This document shows, in pieces, positions 8,440 to 16,882 of a DNA stretch of 64,000 nucleotides; positions within the stretch are counted from its first letter, which is position 1, and each line of letters starts with the position of its first letter. The stretch comes from WJMT01 sp964624145 (GTDB lineage: Bacteria > Acidobacteriota > Aminicenantia > Aminicenantales > Aminicenantaceae): NCBI GenBank assembly GCA_964624145.1, contig CAZUXT010000001.1, positions 220,322-284,321 on the forward strand, read 5' to 3'. The notes beneath the pieces are model-generated. The model had not been told where the DNA came from. It saw only the letters and a list, made by a program, of their open reading frames with translations, and did no database searches. The position numbers and the translations under genes were made by a program.

Positions 8440-9747
8440 ATGCCAGGTTTCGGATGGAAGAAAGGTCTCTTTATCATATTTATTGTTCTGTTGATTTCTT
8501 CACCGGCTTTATCCGTGGATAAAGCAACCGCGCTGCGGATTGCCAACCTCATTGAAAAACACAAACAGGATATCATAGATATAAGAAGATTCATTCACAT
8601 GAATCCGGAATTAGGCAACAGGGAGTTTGAGACGTCAAAACTCGTATCTTCAAAACTTCTTTCCCTTGATATGGAAGTCAGGTCAGAAATAGCTAAAACT
8701 GGAGTTGTCGGTTTGCTGAGGGGCAAACATGAGGGAATCACCATAGGTATGCGTGCTGACATGGACGCCCTCCCTATTGAAGAACAAACAGGACTTGCGT
8801 ATGAGTCTCTGAATAAAGGGATCATGCACGCTTGCGGCCATGATATCCATACATCCATTGCGCTCGGGGCAGCCATTGTCTTGAATGAGATGAGAGACAT
8901 GGTTAAAGGGAATATCAAATTCATTTTCCAGCCGGCCGAGGAAGGGGCTCCTCCCGGAGAGGAAGGAGGAGCTTCTTTAATGATAAAACAGGGTGTTCTG
9001 AAAAATCCTCCGGTGGGAGCTATTATAGGGATGCATGTATGGCCGGAGGCAGAAACAGGCGAGGTGCTCATTTCCCCGGGCACCATATTTGCGGGTTCGG
9101 ACACATTTAAAATCACCATCAAGGGAAAAAGCTCCCACGGAGCACAGCCACATAAAGGGATTGATGCCGTATATATAGCTTCTCAAGTGGTGGTCTCCAT
9201 TCATTCCATGGTCAGCAGGACCGTAGACCCTGTTGATCCTGCTGTTGTAACTATAGGGAAAATATCAGGAGGTTCCCGGCCCAACATCATTGCCGATGAA
9301 GTAACCATGGAAGGAACCGTAAGGACATTAAACCAGAATACCCAAGAAAGAATAAAACAACTGATAGAAAGGATAGTGATCAGCAACACCCAGCCTTTCG
9401 GGGCCTCTTATGTCTATACCTATCACAAGGGCACGTCCCCCCTTTACAACCACCCTGACCTAACAGCTATTCTCAGACCGTCTCTGGTGAATGCGGTTGG
9501 ACAAAACAATGTCCGTTCCTTCCCCCCTCAGATGGTCGCCGAAGACTTTTCAGAATATTCCGAAAGACTCCCGGGTTTTTACTTTCTTCTGGGCGTAAAA
9601 CCTGCATGGAAAACTTCGGTTCACCCTCTACACAGCTCCCAATTCAATCCCGATGAAAACTGTATTCCCATAGGGATAAAAGTCCTGTGCCACCTTCTGT
9701 TAGACTGTCTTGACTATCAGGCACAATTCGAGAACGACAACGAGTAA
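8440..9747 (+). CDS. Secreted M20-family amidohydrolase / peptidase
   Basis: 435 residues. The N-terminal segment LFIIFIVLLISSPALS (about 11-26) is a signal peptide, so the enzyme acts in the periplasm or outside. The M20 metallopeptidase fold follows: RRFIHMNPELGNREFET, then GMRADMDALPIEEQTG (metal-bridging Asp region), HACGHDIHTS, FIFQPAEEGAPPGEEGG (catalytic Glu pair) and PQMVAEDFSEYSERLPG near the end. The small dimerisation domain sits between ITIKGKSSHGAQPHKGID and the C-terminal third. The pattern matches the N-acyl-amino acid/IAA-amino acid hydrolase branch, so the likely substrates are N-acylated amino acids. The stop overlaps the comEC ATG (TAATG). Confidence 0.88.
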   Translation: MPGFGWKKGLFIIFIVLLISSPALSVDKATALRIANLIEKHKQDIIDIRRFIHMNPELGNREFETSKLVSSKLLSLDMEVRSEIAKTGVVGLLRGKHEGITIGMRADMDALPIEEQTGLAYESLNKGIMHACGHDIHTSIALGAAIVLNEMRDMVKGNIKFIFQPAEEGAPPGEEGGASLMIKQGVLKNPPVGAIIGMHVWPEAETGEVLISPGTIFAGSDTFKITIKGKSSHGAQPHKGIDAVYIASQVVVSIHSMVSRTVDPVDPAVVTIGKISGGSRPNIIADEVTMEGTVRTLNQNTQERIKQLIERIVISNTQPFGASYVYTYHKGTSPLYNHPDLTAILRPSLVNAVGQNNVRSFPPQMVAEDFSEYSERLPGFYFLLGVKPAWKTSVHPLHSSQFNPDENCIPIGIKVLCHLLLDCLDYQAQFENDNE

Positions 9748-12149
9748 TGGCTTTTCCTTTTCTGTTTATCGCCCTGTCCTTTGCATCAGGAATATTCTTC
9801 TCATCACTTTGCAGTATCCCTCTTTGGATGCTGCTCGTACTGCTGTCCATAAGCCTTTTGCTAGCCTGGATTCATTTGATCTTATTAAGAAAAATCAAAT
9901 CCACATTTGTTTTTTTAATAATAAGCACATTTCTCCTGGGCTCCTCCCTGTACACTCATTCAAACAATACATACAAAAAAAATCCTCTGTGTCATTTTAA
10001 GGAAGAATCATATGTAGACATTAAGGGAAAACTGTACAAATCCCCCTCTTTTTCCATGGACAGGGCCTTTCTCTATATAAAAACAAAAGAAATCTCTTAC
10101 GGCAACAAAACAGAAAAAATAAAAGGGAATGTACAAATATCTCTACCTAAAAGTCAAAATTCAGATGTTCTCCATAAACTTCTGGTCCATGACAGGGTCG
10201 AAATCTCTGCAAAATTATCCGACTCCCCCGGATTTAGAAACTTCGGATATTCCCGCTCAAACACATATCTTAAATTCAGGAAAATACACAAAACAGGTTT
10301 TTCAAAATCCCTTTTACTCGTCAAAAAAACGGCTTCGGGCAGTGAGTTCTCTCTCCTTCGCGCTTTTTCTCGACTCCGTCAGAAACTCCAAAAAAAAATC
10401 GAGGAGTCCTTTCCAGGGGAAAATCTAAGTGAGGTCTCGCCTTCCGGAGCAGTATTGGAAGCTCTGCTTCTGGGGGAGAGAGGCAGAATGAGCGAATCTA
10501 TCACCCGCTCGCTTCAGGACTCAGGTCTGTATCATCTCTTCGCCATATCCGGAGCTCACATCGCTATCATTTCCTTCCTCATATTTTCTTTTCTTAAGGT
10601 CTTGAAAGTGCCTGAGAGGACATCCTATATCATTCTTATCTTCATTCTTGTTTTCTATGCCATGCTTGTGGAGGGCCGTCCGTCCATTATACGCGCCACA
10701 CTCATGACCGTCGCATTTCTCATAGGAAAGTTGATCTGGAAAGACACAAACCTTTTAAACACATTATCGTTGAGCGCGTTTGTCCTGCTTCTGTTTAATC
10801 CGTTCCAACTCTTTTCACTTGGATTTCAGATGACTTTTGCTGCCACCTTATCCATTGTTCTCTTCTTTCCCTTAATAGTCAGGTATATGCCCAAACTGCC
10901 CCTGAATATAAGCGACATACTGATTCTTTCTTTCACAGCTCAATTGGGAATAATTCCCATCACTGCATCCGCCTTCAACCGGATTGCCTTTGCCCCGCTC
11001 ATCCTCAACCTTATAGCGCTTCCATTAATATCCATAATCATGTCCGTAGGATATCTATTTATCCCCATTGCCTTTATCAGCGCTGCCATTGCCCGGTTTC
11101 CAGTCAAAATCCTTGATCTACTGATCACTCTTCTGATAAATATCTCAGACTTTGCTTCCACCATAGCCTTTCTATCATACAGAATACCCACTCCGCATAT
11201 CTTAATTGTTTCCGGGTATTATCTTTTTCTTCTTGCTTTCCTTGCTCCCAAAAAAATAAAAAGACAGAAAATCCTGATATCCGTTCTGTTTCTTATTTTT
11301 TTCATCACCCTGATCACCCATCCGTTCCCGTCAAAATCGAAACACCTGAGGATGACCGTTATGGATGTCGGAAACGGAGATTCCATTCTGATCGAATTCC
11401 CGGGTAATAGGAAGATGCTTATCGACGGAGGAGGGTCTGCCTATGGAGACTATGACATCGGTGAAAGGGTCGTTTCTCCTGTTCTCTGGGATAAAGGGAT
11501 CAAAAAAATAGATTATCTGGTCCTGACCCACTCCCATCCCGACCATCTCTACGGCCTGTTCTCTATTGTTGAAAATTTCAGAATCAAAGAATTTTGGGAG
11601 TCCCTATCGCCCGCAGAAGACAAAGCTTACCGGGCTTTTAAAAAAAACCTGAGTCCAAAGACAATAAAAAAAGAATTATTCAGAGGCGCCTCTTTGCAAA
11701 TCGGAAAAGCAAACATAAAAATACTCCATCCCGAAAAACCGGAGAGTCCGCCTTTTTCGGTCCATAACAACCAGTCACTGGTCATGATGGTCACCTTCCG
11801 TGAAACCTCATTCCTCCTGACCGGAGATGCGGAATACCAGGCAGAGCAAGAAATTATGTCCTATTACCAGGACATCGAATGCCAGGTGCTGAAATGCCCC
11901 CATCATGGGAGCGGCTCCTCCAGTACGGAAAGCTTCATAAAAGCTGTCTCCCCGGAGATTGTTGTGATCTCAGTGGGAAGAAATAACCTCTACAGTCTTC
12001 CGGATAGAGATGTTATCCTCCGATATGAAAAAACAGGATCTGAGATATACAGGACAGACCTTCATGGAGCTGTAGAGATTGTTTCTGATGGAAAAAACAT
12101 CTCAGCACACACAGCCGTGAAGAATAGAAAAACGGATTATCTGAAATAG
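9747..12149 (+). CDS. comEC: ComEC/Rec2-family DNA internalisation protein
   Basis: Inner-membrane channel that moves single-stranded DNA into the cytoplasm during natural transformation. 800 residues in three blocks. The N-terminal block has membrane helices plus an OB-like extracytoplasmic region (about 1-220). The competence domain with many helices (about 230-510) contains SGLYHLFAISGAHIAII, the family signature. The C-terminal metallo-beta-lactamase-like domain (about 530-790) has VMDVGNGDSILIE, YLVLTHSHPDHLYGL (the HxHxDH metal site), LLTGDAE and LKCPHHGSGSS. Full length with no breaks. Together with the type IV pilus cluster at 27-35 kb it suggests competence, though pilus genes also serve motility. 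The 3' end overlaps the convergent lipoprotein gene by 13 bases. Confidence 0.93.
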   Translation: MAFPFLFIALSFASGIFFSSLCSIPLWMLLVLLSISLLLAWIHLILLRKIKSTFVFLIISTFLLGSSLYTHSNNTYKKNPLCHFKEESYVDIKGKLYKSPSFSMDRAFLYIKTKEISYGNKTEKIKGNVQISLPKSQNSDVLHKLLVHDRVEISAKLSDSPGFRNFGYSRSNTYLKFRKIHKTGFSKSLLLVKKTASGSEFSLLRAFSRLRQKLQKKIEESFPGENLSEVSPSGAVLEALLLGERGRMSESITRSLQDSGLYHLFAISGAHIAIISFLIFSFLKVLKVPERTSYIILIFILVFYAMLVEGRPSIIRATLMTVAFLIGKLIWKDTNLLNTLSLSAFVLLLFNPFQLFSLGFQMTFAATLSIVLFFPLIVRYMPKLPLNISDILILSFTAQLGIIPITASAFNRIAFAPLILNLIALPLISIIMSVGYLFIPIAFISAAIARFPVKILDLLITLLINISDFASTIAFLSYRIPTPHILIVSGYYLFLLAFLAPKKIKRQKILISVLFLIFFITLITHPFPSKSKHLRMTVMDVGNGDSILIEFPGNRKMLIDGGGSAYGDYDIGERVVSPVLWDKGIKKIDYLVLTHSHPDHLYGLFSIVENFRIKEFWESLSPAEDKAYRAFKKNLSPKTIKKELFRGASLQIGKANIKILHPEKPESPPFSVHNNQSLVMMVTFRETSFLLTGDAEYQAEQEIMSYYQDIECQVLKCPHHGSGSSSTESFIKAVSPEIVVISVGRNNLYSLPDRDVILRYEKTGSEIYRTDLHGAVEIVSDGKNISAHTAVKNRKTDYLK

Positions 12150-13003
12150 ATAAAAGAGATCTTCACTCCCAGTTCCCTCTCATCTGTAGATTCAGGAAAC
12201 AACTCAGAAGGAATAAAGGTCTTATCTGTGGCTATGGTTAAGTAAAAATCATCATCTTCCCCGAGCTTCTCTTTGTTAACAGTATATGTCTTTTCAAAAA
12301 CAGCTTGTTCAGGAATAAATTCGTCCAGGATGGTATCATTGATTATAAATATCACTTTCTGGTCCTCAACCGCCCTTTTGTTCACTTCACCTCTTATGAT
12401 AAGCAGGGCATCCCGATGAGGATTATCAATAATACATTTGGCCTGTTTGGCTGTCCATCTCCAATTCTTGAAATGATAATCCCTGTTCATTTCAAGTCCA
12501 TACCAGCCGTCCATATAGATGACTTGAGGAGCATCCAGCGGAGGCGGCGTCACTTTTAGTTTGCGATTAAGAATCATTTGTTCGGATTCTCCCGTTTTAT
12601 CATAAGGAGAATAAAATCCGATAGAAAGATTCAGTGTCTCTTCCCCTTTGAAGTCCGGATCAAATTCATCTATAAAAACAGGGATATAGATCCTTTGGGC
12701 AAATTTGTATTCTTTTTCGGGTTCCCATTTGGAAGTAGGGATTTCAGGAAAATAATCCGCTTGAAAAAGAAGGTTATCCCCATGCCAGAAATGGACAAAT
12801 ACGTTATAGTCCCTTCTCATCCCCTCAAATTCACTGTCCGTTGTCCATAGAAATGTCATATCAGTAACCAGGTTATCCGTCAGTGTCTCTTCTGAAAAAG
12901 TCACATCAAGGCCGACACCTTTTATGGCCGTTTTCTGCTTGCAGTTTTGAGATACAAATACCAGCATTAATACTAATCCGAGAGTATATATCTTTTTCCA
13001 CAT
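12137..13003 (-). CDS. Putative exported lipoprotein of unknown function
   Basis: 288 residues from the ATG at 13001-13003, chosen because GAGGAGA lies about 8 bases upstream. An in-frame ATG 15 bases earlier would place that SD inside the gene. The N-terminus WKKIYTLGLVLMLVFVSQNC is a signal peptide ending in Cys21. The lipobox is atypical (Asn at -1), so lipidation is likely but unproven. The mature part looks beta-rich, with stretches such as FVHFWHGDNLLFQADYFPE, YKFAQRIYIPVF and YGLEMNRDYHFKNWRWTAKQA, and recalls sugar-binding/Ig-like folds. I do not recognise the family. It is convergent with comEC and divergent from lpxK. Confidence 0.75.
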   Translation of the reverse strand: MWKKIYTLGLVLMLVFVSQNCKQKTAIKGVGLDVTFSEETLTDNLVTDMTFLWTTDSEFEGMRRDYNVFVHFWHGDNLLFQADYFPEIPTSKWEPEKEYKFAQRIYIPVFIDEFDPDFKGEETLNLSIGFYSPYDKTGESEQMILNRKLKVTPPPLDAPQVIYMDGWYGLEMNRDYHFKNWRWTAKQAKCIIDNPHRDALLIIRGEVNKRAVEDQKVIFIINDTILDEFIPEQAVFEKTYTVNKEKLGEDDDFYLTIATDKTFIPSELFPESTDERELGVKISFIYFR

Positions 13004-13091
13004 AACCAGTCTCCTCATATTGAAATATGCCTAATTATAAATAAACAAGATTTTAATGTAAAGACATCCCGCACCTGTATATCAATAGTAT

Positions 13092-13121
13092 TTGCCATCA
13101 TACATCCAAATGTTATATATT
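13092..13121 (+). promoter_or_regulatory. Promoter for the lpxK operon, near-leaderless
   Basis: TTGCCA (13092-13097), an 18-base spacer, and TATATT (13116-13121). Transcription would start about 13128, only a few bases before the ATG at 13131. No SD is present (CCAGAATAA precedes the ATG). Confidence 0.5.
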
Positions 13122-13130
13122 CCAGAATAA

Positions 13131-14117
13131 ATGAAATCAATTCTCTACTTCCTTTCTTTCTTTTACAGATCTGGCTCCAGGTTCGTGAGATTTCTGTATG
13201 AAAAAAACATAAAGAAACAGCAGGCTGTTCCTATCCCTGTCATCAGTATAGGAAATATCTCCTTCGGAGGCTCAGAAAAAACACCCCTCTCCATTAAACT
13301 AATCAAGATCCTTCTGAAAAGAGGTTTAAAACCCGCTTATATCTCCCGTGGCTACAAAGGAAAATGGGAAAAACAGGGGGGAATGGTGCTGCCTGAGCAC
13401 AATCAACTTCCGGATTGGAGGACCATAGGAGACGAACCTTATATGACAGCCCGAAATGTACCAGAAGCAGGAATCTTTCTGGGGAAAAACCGAATTTTAT
13501 CCTGTATAAATGCAAGCAAAAAAGGATATGATGCGGCTGTTCTGGATGACGGGTTCCAGTACCATGCGCTTAAAAAAGATCTGAATATTGTGCTTCACGA
13601 TATATCAAAGAAAAAGCTGCTGCGCGAATCCCTTTCTGCGCTTACAAAAGCCCATATAGTCCTGCTGAAAAAAAATTCTCCGGATAGAAAAAAAGCCAAG
13701 CTTAAGTCAGGACTGCAAGGAATATCTATCTATGAATATTCTGTATTATCAAAAGGATTTATAAAAATGGGGACAAATCAGCTTCTTGCCCCGGACGGGT
13801 TCAAACAGAAAAAAGTGCTGGCCTTTGGCGGCATTGCCCAACCCCAAAGATTCAAAAAAACACTTGAGGAAATGGGGATAAGACCTGCTGCCTTCCTTAA
13901 ATTTCCAGATCACTATGACTACCCCTTAAAAGCCATGAACAAGATACTGGACAAACACAGCTCATTAAACACGGATGTTATGGTCACGACTGAAAAAGAT
14001 TCAGTCAAACTTGAGGGGAAAAACCCCTTCAAAAATATGCCTGTGTATTACGTAAAAATAGATATCGAGATAGAGCAGGGATTTTATGACCGGATTTTTT
14101 CCATCGTTAACTTATAA
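13131..14117 (+). CDS. lpxK: Tetraacyldisaccharide 4'-kinase
   Basis: Phosphorylates the 4' position of the lipid A precursor at the inner membrane. 328 residues, the normal size. An amphipathic N-terminus (about 1-24) is followed by VPIPVISIGNISFGGSEKTP (33-52), the modified Walker A region. Then come YISRGYKGKW, GDEPYMTARN, DAAVLDDGFQYHALKKDLNIVLHD (family signature) and FPDHYDYP, and VTTEKDSVKL near the end. The P-loop reads GGSEKT, with Glu49 where the family normally has Gly (GGTGKT). This is either a lineage variant or affects ATP binding. First gene of a run lpxK-acyltransferase-rph-UDP-sugar enzyme with 2-5 base gaps. Confidence 0.92.
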   Translation: MKSILYFLSFFYRSGSRFVRFLYEKNIKKQQAVPIPVISIGNISFGGSEKTPLSIKLIKILLKRGLKPAYISRGYKGKWEKQGGMVLPEHNQLPDWRTIGDEPYMTARNVPEAGIFLGKNRILSCINASKKGYDAAVLDDGFQYHALKKDLNIVLHDISKKKLLRESLSALTKAHIVLLKKNSPDRKKAKLKSGLQGISIYEYSVLSKGFIKMGTNQLLAPDGFKQKKVLAFGGIAQPQRFKKTLEEMGIRPAAFLKFPDHYDYPLKAMNKILDKHSSLNTDVMVTTEKDSVKLEGKNPFKNMPVYYVKIDIEIEQGFYDRIFSIVNL

Positions 14118-14122
14118 AAACA

Positions 14123-15052
14123 ATGAACGCTTCTTTAAGACACAAACTTGAATATTCCGTATTCTATGGGGCTAAGGCCTTTCTGAAAATCTTCCCTCGA
14201 AAGGCAGTGTTTCTCATGGGCCGTATAATGGGTCCTCTCCTTTTTGAGTTGGATAAAAAACACAGACACTTAGCTGACTCCAACTTAACAACAGCATTTG
14301 GAAACAAACTCTCACCCAATACAAAAAAAAAGATAATCAAAGCCTCTTTTGCCCATTTCTATCAGGTCTTCCTTGACTTCATATGGATATCCGGTCTTAA
14401 ACCTGAACAAAAAGACAAATTGATTTCAGTGGAAGGGGCAGAAATACTCGAAAATCATCTGGACCGAAAAAAAGGAATTCTTGTTTTTACCGCTCATTTC
14501 GGTCTCTGGGAAATCTCAGCTCATATATTGTCCAGATACGAAAAACTCAATGTCATAGCCAGACCCCTGGACAATCCTCTTCTGGAAAAAGAACTCTCTC
14601 AAATGAGAGCCAATGTGGGATCTCATGTGATTTACAAAAAAAATGCAGCCAAGCATGCCCTCAGAGCCCTTCGCAGAAATGAAATCGTTGCTGTGCTCAT
14701 TGACCAGAATGTTTTGAGAAGAGAGGGCGTGTTTATTCAATTTTTTGGAAAAAAAGCCTCCACCACTCCATCTTTGGCTACGTTTTTTCTAAGAACTGAA
14801 GCCCCTATAATACCTATATTTTGTTATCCCGCTGCAAAACACAGCTATCATCTAAAAATAATGGAGCCGCCTCATTTGAGGTTGACAGGGGATGTCAACA
14901 AAGACGTGAAACACATAACACAGATCTGCACAAATATCATAGAAAAAGAAATAAAAAACCAGCCCCATCTGTGGTTATGGTTTCATGACCGCTGGAGAAG
15001 CCGACCGTTAGATGAAGATAAGAACGCGGATGAGCTTCCACCGGATTTTTAG
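14123..15052 (+). CDS. Lipid A biosynthesis acyltransferase (LpxL/HtrB family)
   Basis: 309 residues. It adds a secondary acyl chain to Kdo-lipid A or its equivalent at the inner membrane. The catalytic HX4E motif is VFTAHFGLWEISA (His and Glu five apart). It is followed by the usual NVIARPLDNPLLEKEL block and VAVLIDQNVLRREGVFIQFFGK with the RxGVFVxFFG pattern, then a motif region PSLATFFLRTEAPIIPIF and the terminal LWLWFHDRWRSRP, typical of this family. The N-terminal helix (residues 10-30) may anchor it to the membrane. It lies 5 bases after lpxK. Whether it acts as LpxL, LpxM or another member cannot be told from sequence alone. Confidence 0.88.
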   Translation: MNASLRHKLEYSVFYGAKAFLKIFPRKAVFLMGRIMGPLLFELDKKHRHLADSNLTTAFGNKLSPNTKKKIIKASFAHFYQVFLDFIWISGLKPEQKDKLISVEGAEILENHLDRKKGILVFTAHFGLWEISAHILSRYEKLNVIARPLDNPLLEKELSQMRANVGSHVIYKKNAAKHALRALRRNEIVAVLIDQNVLRREGVFIQFFGKKASTTPSLATFFLRTEAPIIPIFCYPAAKHSYHLKIMEPPHLRLTGDVNKDVKHITQICTNIIEKEIKNQPHLWLWFHDRWRSRPLDEDKNADELPPDF

Positions 15053-15109
15053 TGTTTGAACTTTTTCAATAAGTGTACTATTCTTTATATTCGGGACAGA
15101 AACAAACAA

Positions 15110-15859
15110 ATGAGATCTTATAACAGAAAAGCAGACCAGTTAAGACCGTTAAGATTCAAACCAGATCTGCTTGATTTCTCAGACGGCTCTGTTCAGATAG
15201 AACTGGGAAAAACTAAAGTCATTGCCTCGGCCACCATAGAAGAAAATGTTCCTCTTTTTCTCAAAGGCAAAGGTTCGGGATGGATCACAGCCGAGTATTC
15301 CATGCTGCCCTGTTCGACTGAGATAAGGACCAGAAGAGAAAGAGGTGCCAGAATCTCGGGAAGAACAAAGGAAATCCAGAGGCTCATAGGACGCTCGTTA
15401 AGAGCTGTGACCGACCTGAAAACGCTGGGAGAAAGAACCATCATTATCGACTGTGATGTGATACAGGCTGACGGAGGTACCAGAACCGCTTCTGTTACAG
15501 CAGGCTGTATTTCCCTTGCTTTGGCACTCAAAAAACTCCTGGACGAAAACCAGATCGAACAAATGCCTCTGAAAAACCTGGCCGGAGCCGTAAGCGTTGG
15601 CGTTGTAAACGGAGAATGCCTTTTGGACCTTGACTACATGGAAGACTCAAATGCCTCCTTGGATATGAATGTCATTGGAACTGATACGGGTCATTTTGTG
15701 GAAATACAGGCTTCTGCCGAAAAATCCCCCTTTGTTAAAAAAAAATTCAATGAACTCCTTGACATGGCTGAAAAAGGAATCACAGAAATCGTTCAGTACC
15801 AAAAAGAAATCCTCAAAAATAAAAGCCCCCTCTTCATTGCTTACAATCACAGGGAATAA
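15110..15859 (+). CDS. rph: Ribonuclease PH
   Basis: Phosphorolytic 3'-5' exoribonuclease that trims tRNA 3' ends. 249 residues from the ATG at 15110, near the usual 240-260. It begins RSYNRKADQLRPLRF and carries the phosphate-binding and catalytic segments GSGWITAEYSMLPCST, RTRRERGARISGRTKEIQRL, DCDVIQADGGTRTASVTAG and LDLDYMEDSNASLDMNVI. An upstream in-frame TTG at 15056 would add 18 residues unlike the family. A TTGAAC...TATTCT promoter-like pair with 17-base spacing lies at 15056-15084, and a GGGAC lies in the short leader. This suggests that rph can also be transcribed independently of lpxK. Confidence 0.95.
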   Translation: MRSYNRKADQLRPLRFKPDLLDFSDGSVQIELGKTKVIASATIEENVPLFLKGKGSGWITAEYSMLPCSTEIRTRRERGARISGRTKEIQRLIGRSLRAVTDLKTLGERTIIIDCDVIQADGGTRTASVTAGCISLALALKKLLDENQIEQMPLKNLAGAVSVGVVNGECLLDLDYMEDSNASLDMNVIGTDTGHFVEIQASAEKSPFVKKKFNELLDMAEKGITEIVQYQKEILKNKSPLFIAYNHRE

Positions 15860-15861
15860 AT

Positions 15862-16794
15862 ATGAACAAGATACTGATCACAGGGGGAGCTGGATTTTTA
15901 GGAAGCCACCTTTGTAAAGAACTGCTCAAACAAGAAAAAGACATCCTTTGTATAGACAACTTCTTCTCTGGAAGCAAAAACAGCATAAGAGATTTTATCA
16001 ACCACCCTTATTTTGAATTCATCAGGCATGACATCATACATCCTTTTTTTGCTGAAATCGACGGCATCTATCATCTCGCCTGTCCTGCTTCTCCTATCCA
16101 CTATCAATACAATGCCATAAAAACAATAAAAACCAATGTCATGGGAACCATAAACATGCTTGGTTTAGCAAAAAGGACAAAGTCAAAAATTCTACTTGCT
16201 TCATCATCGGAAATATACGGGGACCCGACCGTTCACCCTCAACCAGAGGAATACTGGGGAAATGTCAATCCCATTGGAATAAGAAGCTGCTATGATGAAG
16301 GAAAAAGAGTCGCTGAAACTCTTATGATGGATTATCACAGACAAAACAAGGTTGATATTGGGATTTGCCGTATCTTCAACACCTATGGCCCTCACATGGC
16401 TACGGATGACGGAAGAGTTGTGAGTAACTTTATTGTTCAAGCCCTCAAAGGGAAACCCCTCACTGTTTTTGGCGACGGCACACAAACCCGCTCCTTCTGC
16501 TATGTCTCGGACACGGTCCGCGGTCTGATATCCATGATGGAAACCGAAAAATTAACAGGCCCTCTTAACCTGGGCAACCCTGAGGAGCACACCATCCTTG
16601 AGCTTGCAGAAAAAATAATCAAGATCACAAAAAGCAATTCCAAAATAACATTCAAACCCCTTCCGAAAGACGACCCTCTGCGGCGGTGTCCTGATATCAC
16701 CCTTGCTAAAAACAAAATGAACTGGGAGCCAAGAATCAGCCTTGACCAGGGTTTGGAGAGCACTGTGGAATATTTCAAAAAACAAATCCTTTAA
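15862..16794 (+). CDS. NAD-dependent UDP-sugar epimerase/dehydratase, UDP-glucuronate decarboxylase-like
   Basis: 310 residues, an extended short-chain dehydrogenase. NAD-binding Rossmann motif GGAGFLGSHL (about 8-17), catalytic Tyr-Lys as CYDEGKRVAE (about 147-156), and ASSSEIYGDP as the catalytic Ser region. YHLACPASPIHYQYNAIKTIKTN and the RIFNTYGPHM...DDGRVVSNFI run match UDP-glucuronate decarboxylase (UXS), which makes UDP-xylose. The product would feed an envelope polysaccharide or LPS glycan, which fits the neighbouring lpxK and acyltransferase genes. It starts 2 bases after rph. Substrate assignment is from family resemblance; dTDP-glucose dehydratase is a less likely alternative. Confidence 0.87.
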   Translation: MNKILITGGAGFLGSHLCKELLKQEKDILCIDNFFSGSKNSIRDFINHPYFEFIRHDIIHPFFAEIDGIYHLACPASPIHYQYNAIKTIKTNVMGTINMLGLAKRTKSKILLASSSEIYGDPTVHPQPEEYWGNVNPIGIRSCYDEGKRVAETLMMDYHRQNKVDIGICRIFNTYGPHMATDDGRVVSNFIVQALKGKPLTVFGDGTQTRSFCYVSDTVRGLISMMETEKLTGPLNLGNPEEHTILELAEKIIKITKSNSKITFKPLPKDDPLRRCPDITLAKNKMNWEPRISLDQGLESTVEYFKKQIL

Positions 16795-16811
16795 TCAGAA
16801 TAATTTATTTC

Positions 16812-16840
16812 TTTAAAAATGTTTGACAAATCTTTATAAT
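16812..16840 (+). promoter_or_regulatory. Possible promoter upstream of flotillin gene
   Basis: TTTAAA (16812-16817), 17 bases, TATAAT (16835-16840). A TTGACA at 16823-16828 overlaps the spacer but has no -10 partner at normal spacing. The mRNA would carry the strong SD AAGGAGG (16871-16877) 5 bases before the ATG. Confidence 0.4.
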
Positions 16841-16882
16841 ACTTTTTCACACTATTATATGGTATGAAAAAAGGAGGTTACG

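Noticed and set aside
16823..16828. TTGACA upstream of the flotillin gene as a -35 box
   Set aside because: No acceptable -10 hexamer 16-18 bases downstream; the nearest is at 24. The overlapping TTTAAA-17-TATAAT is preferred.
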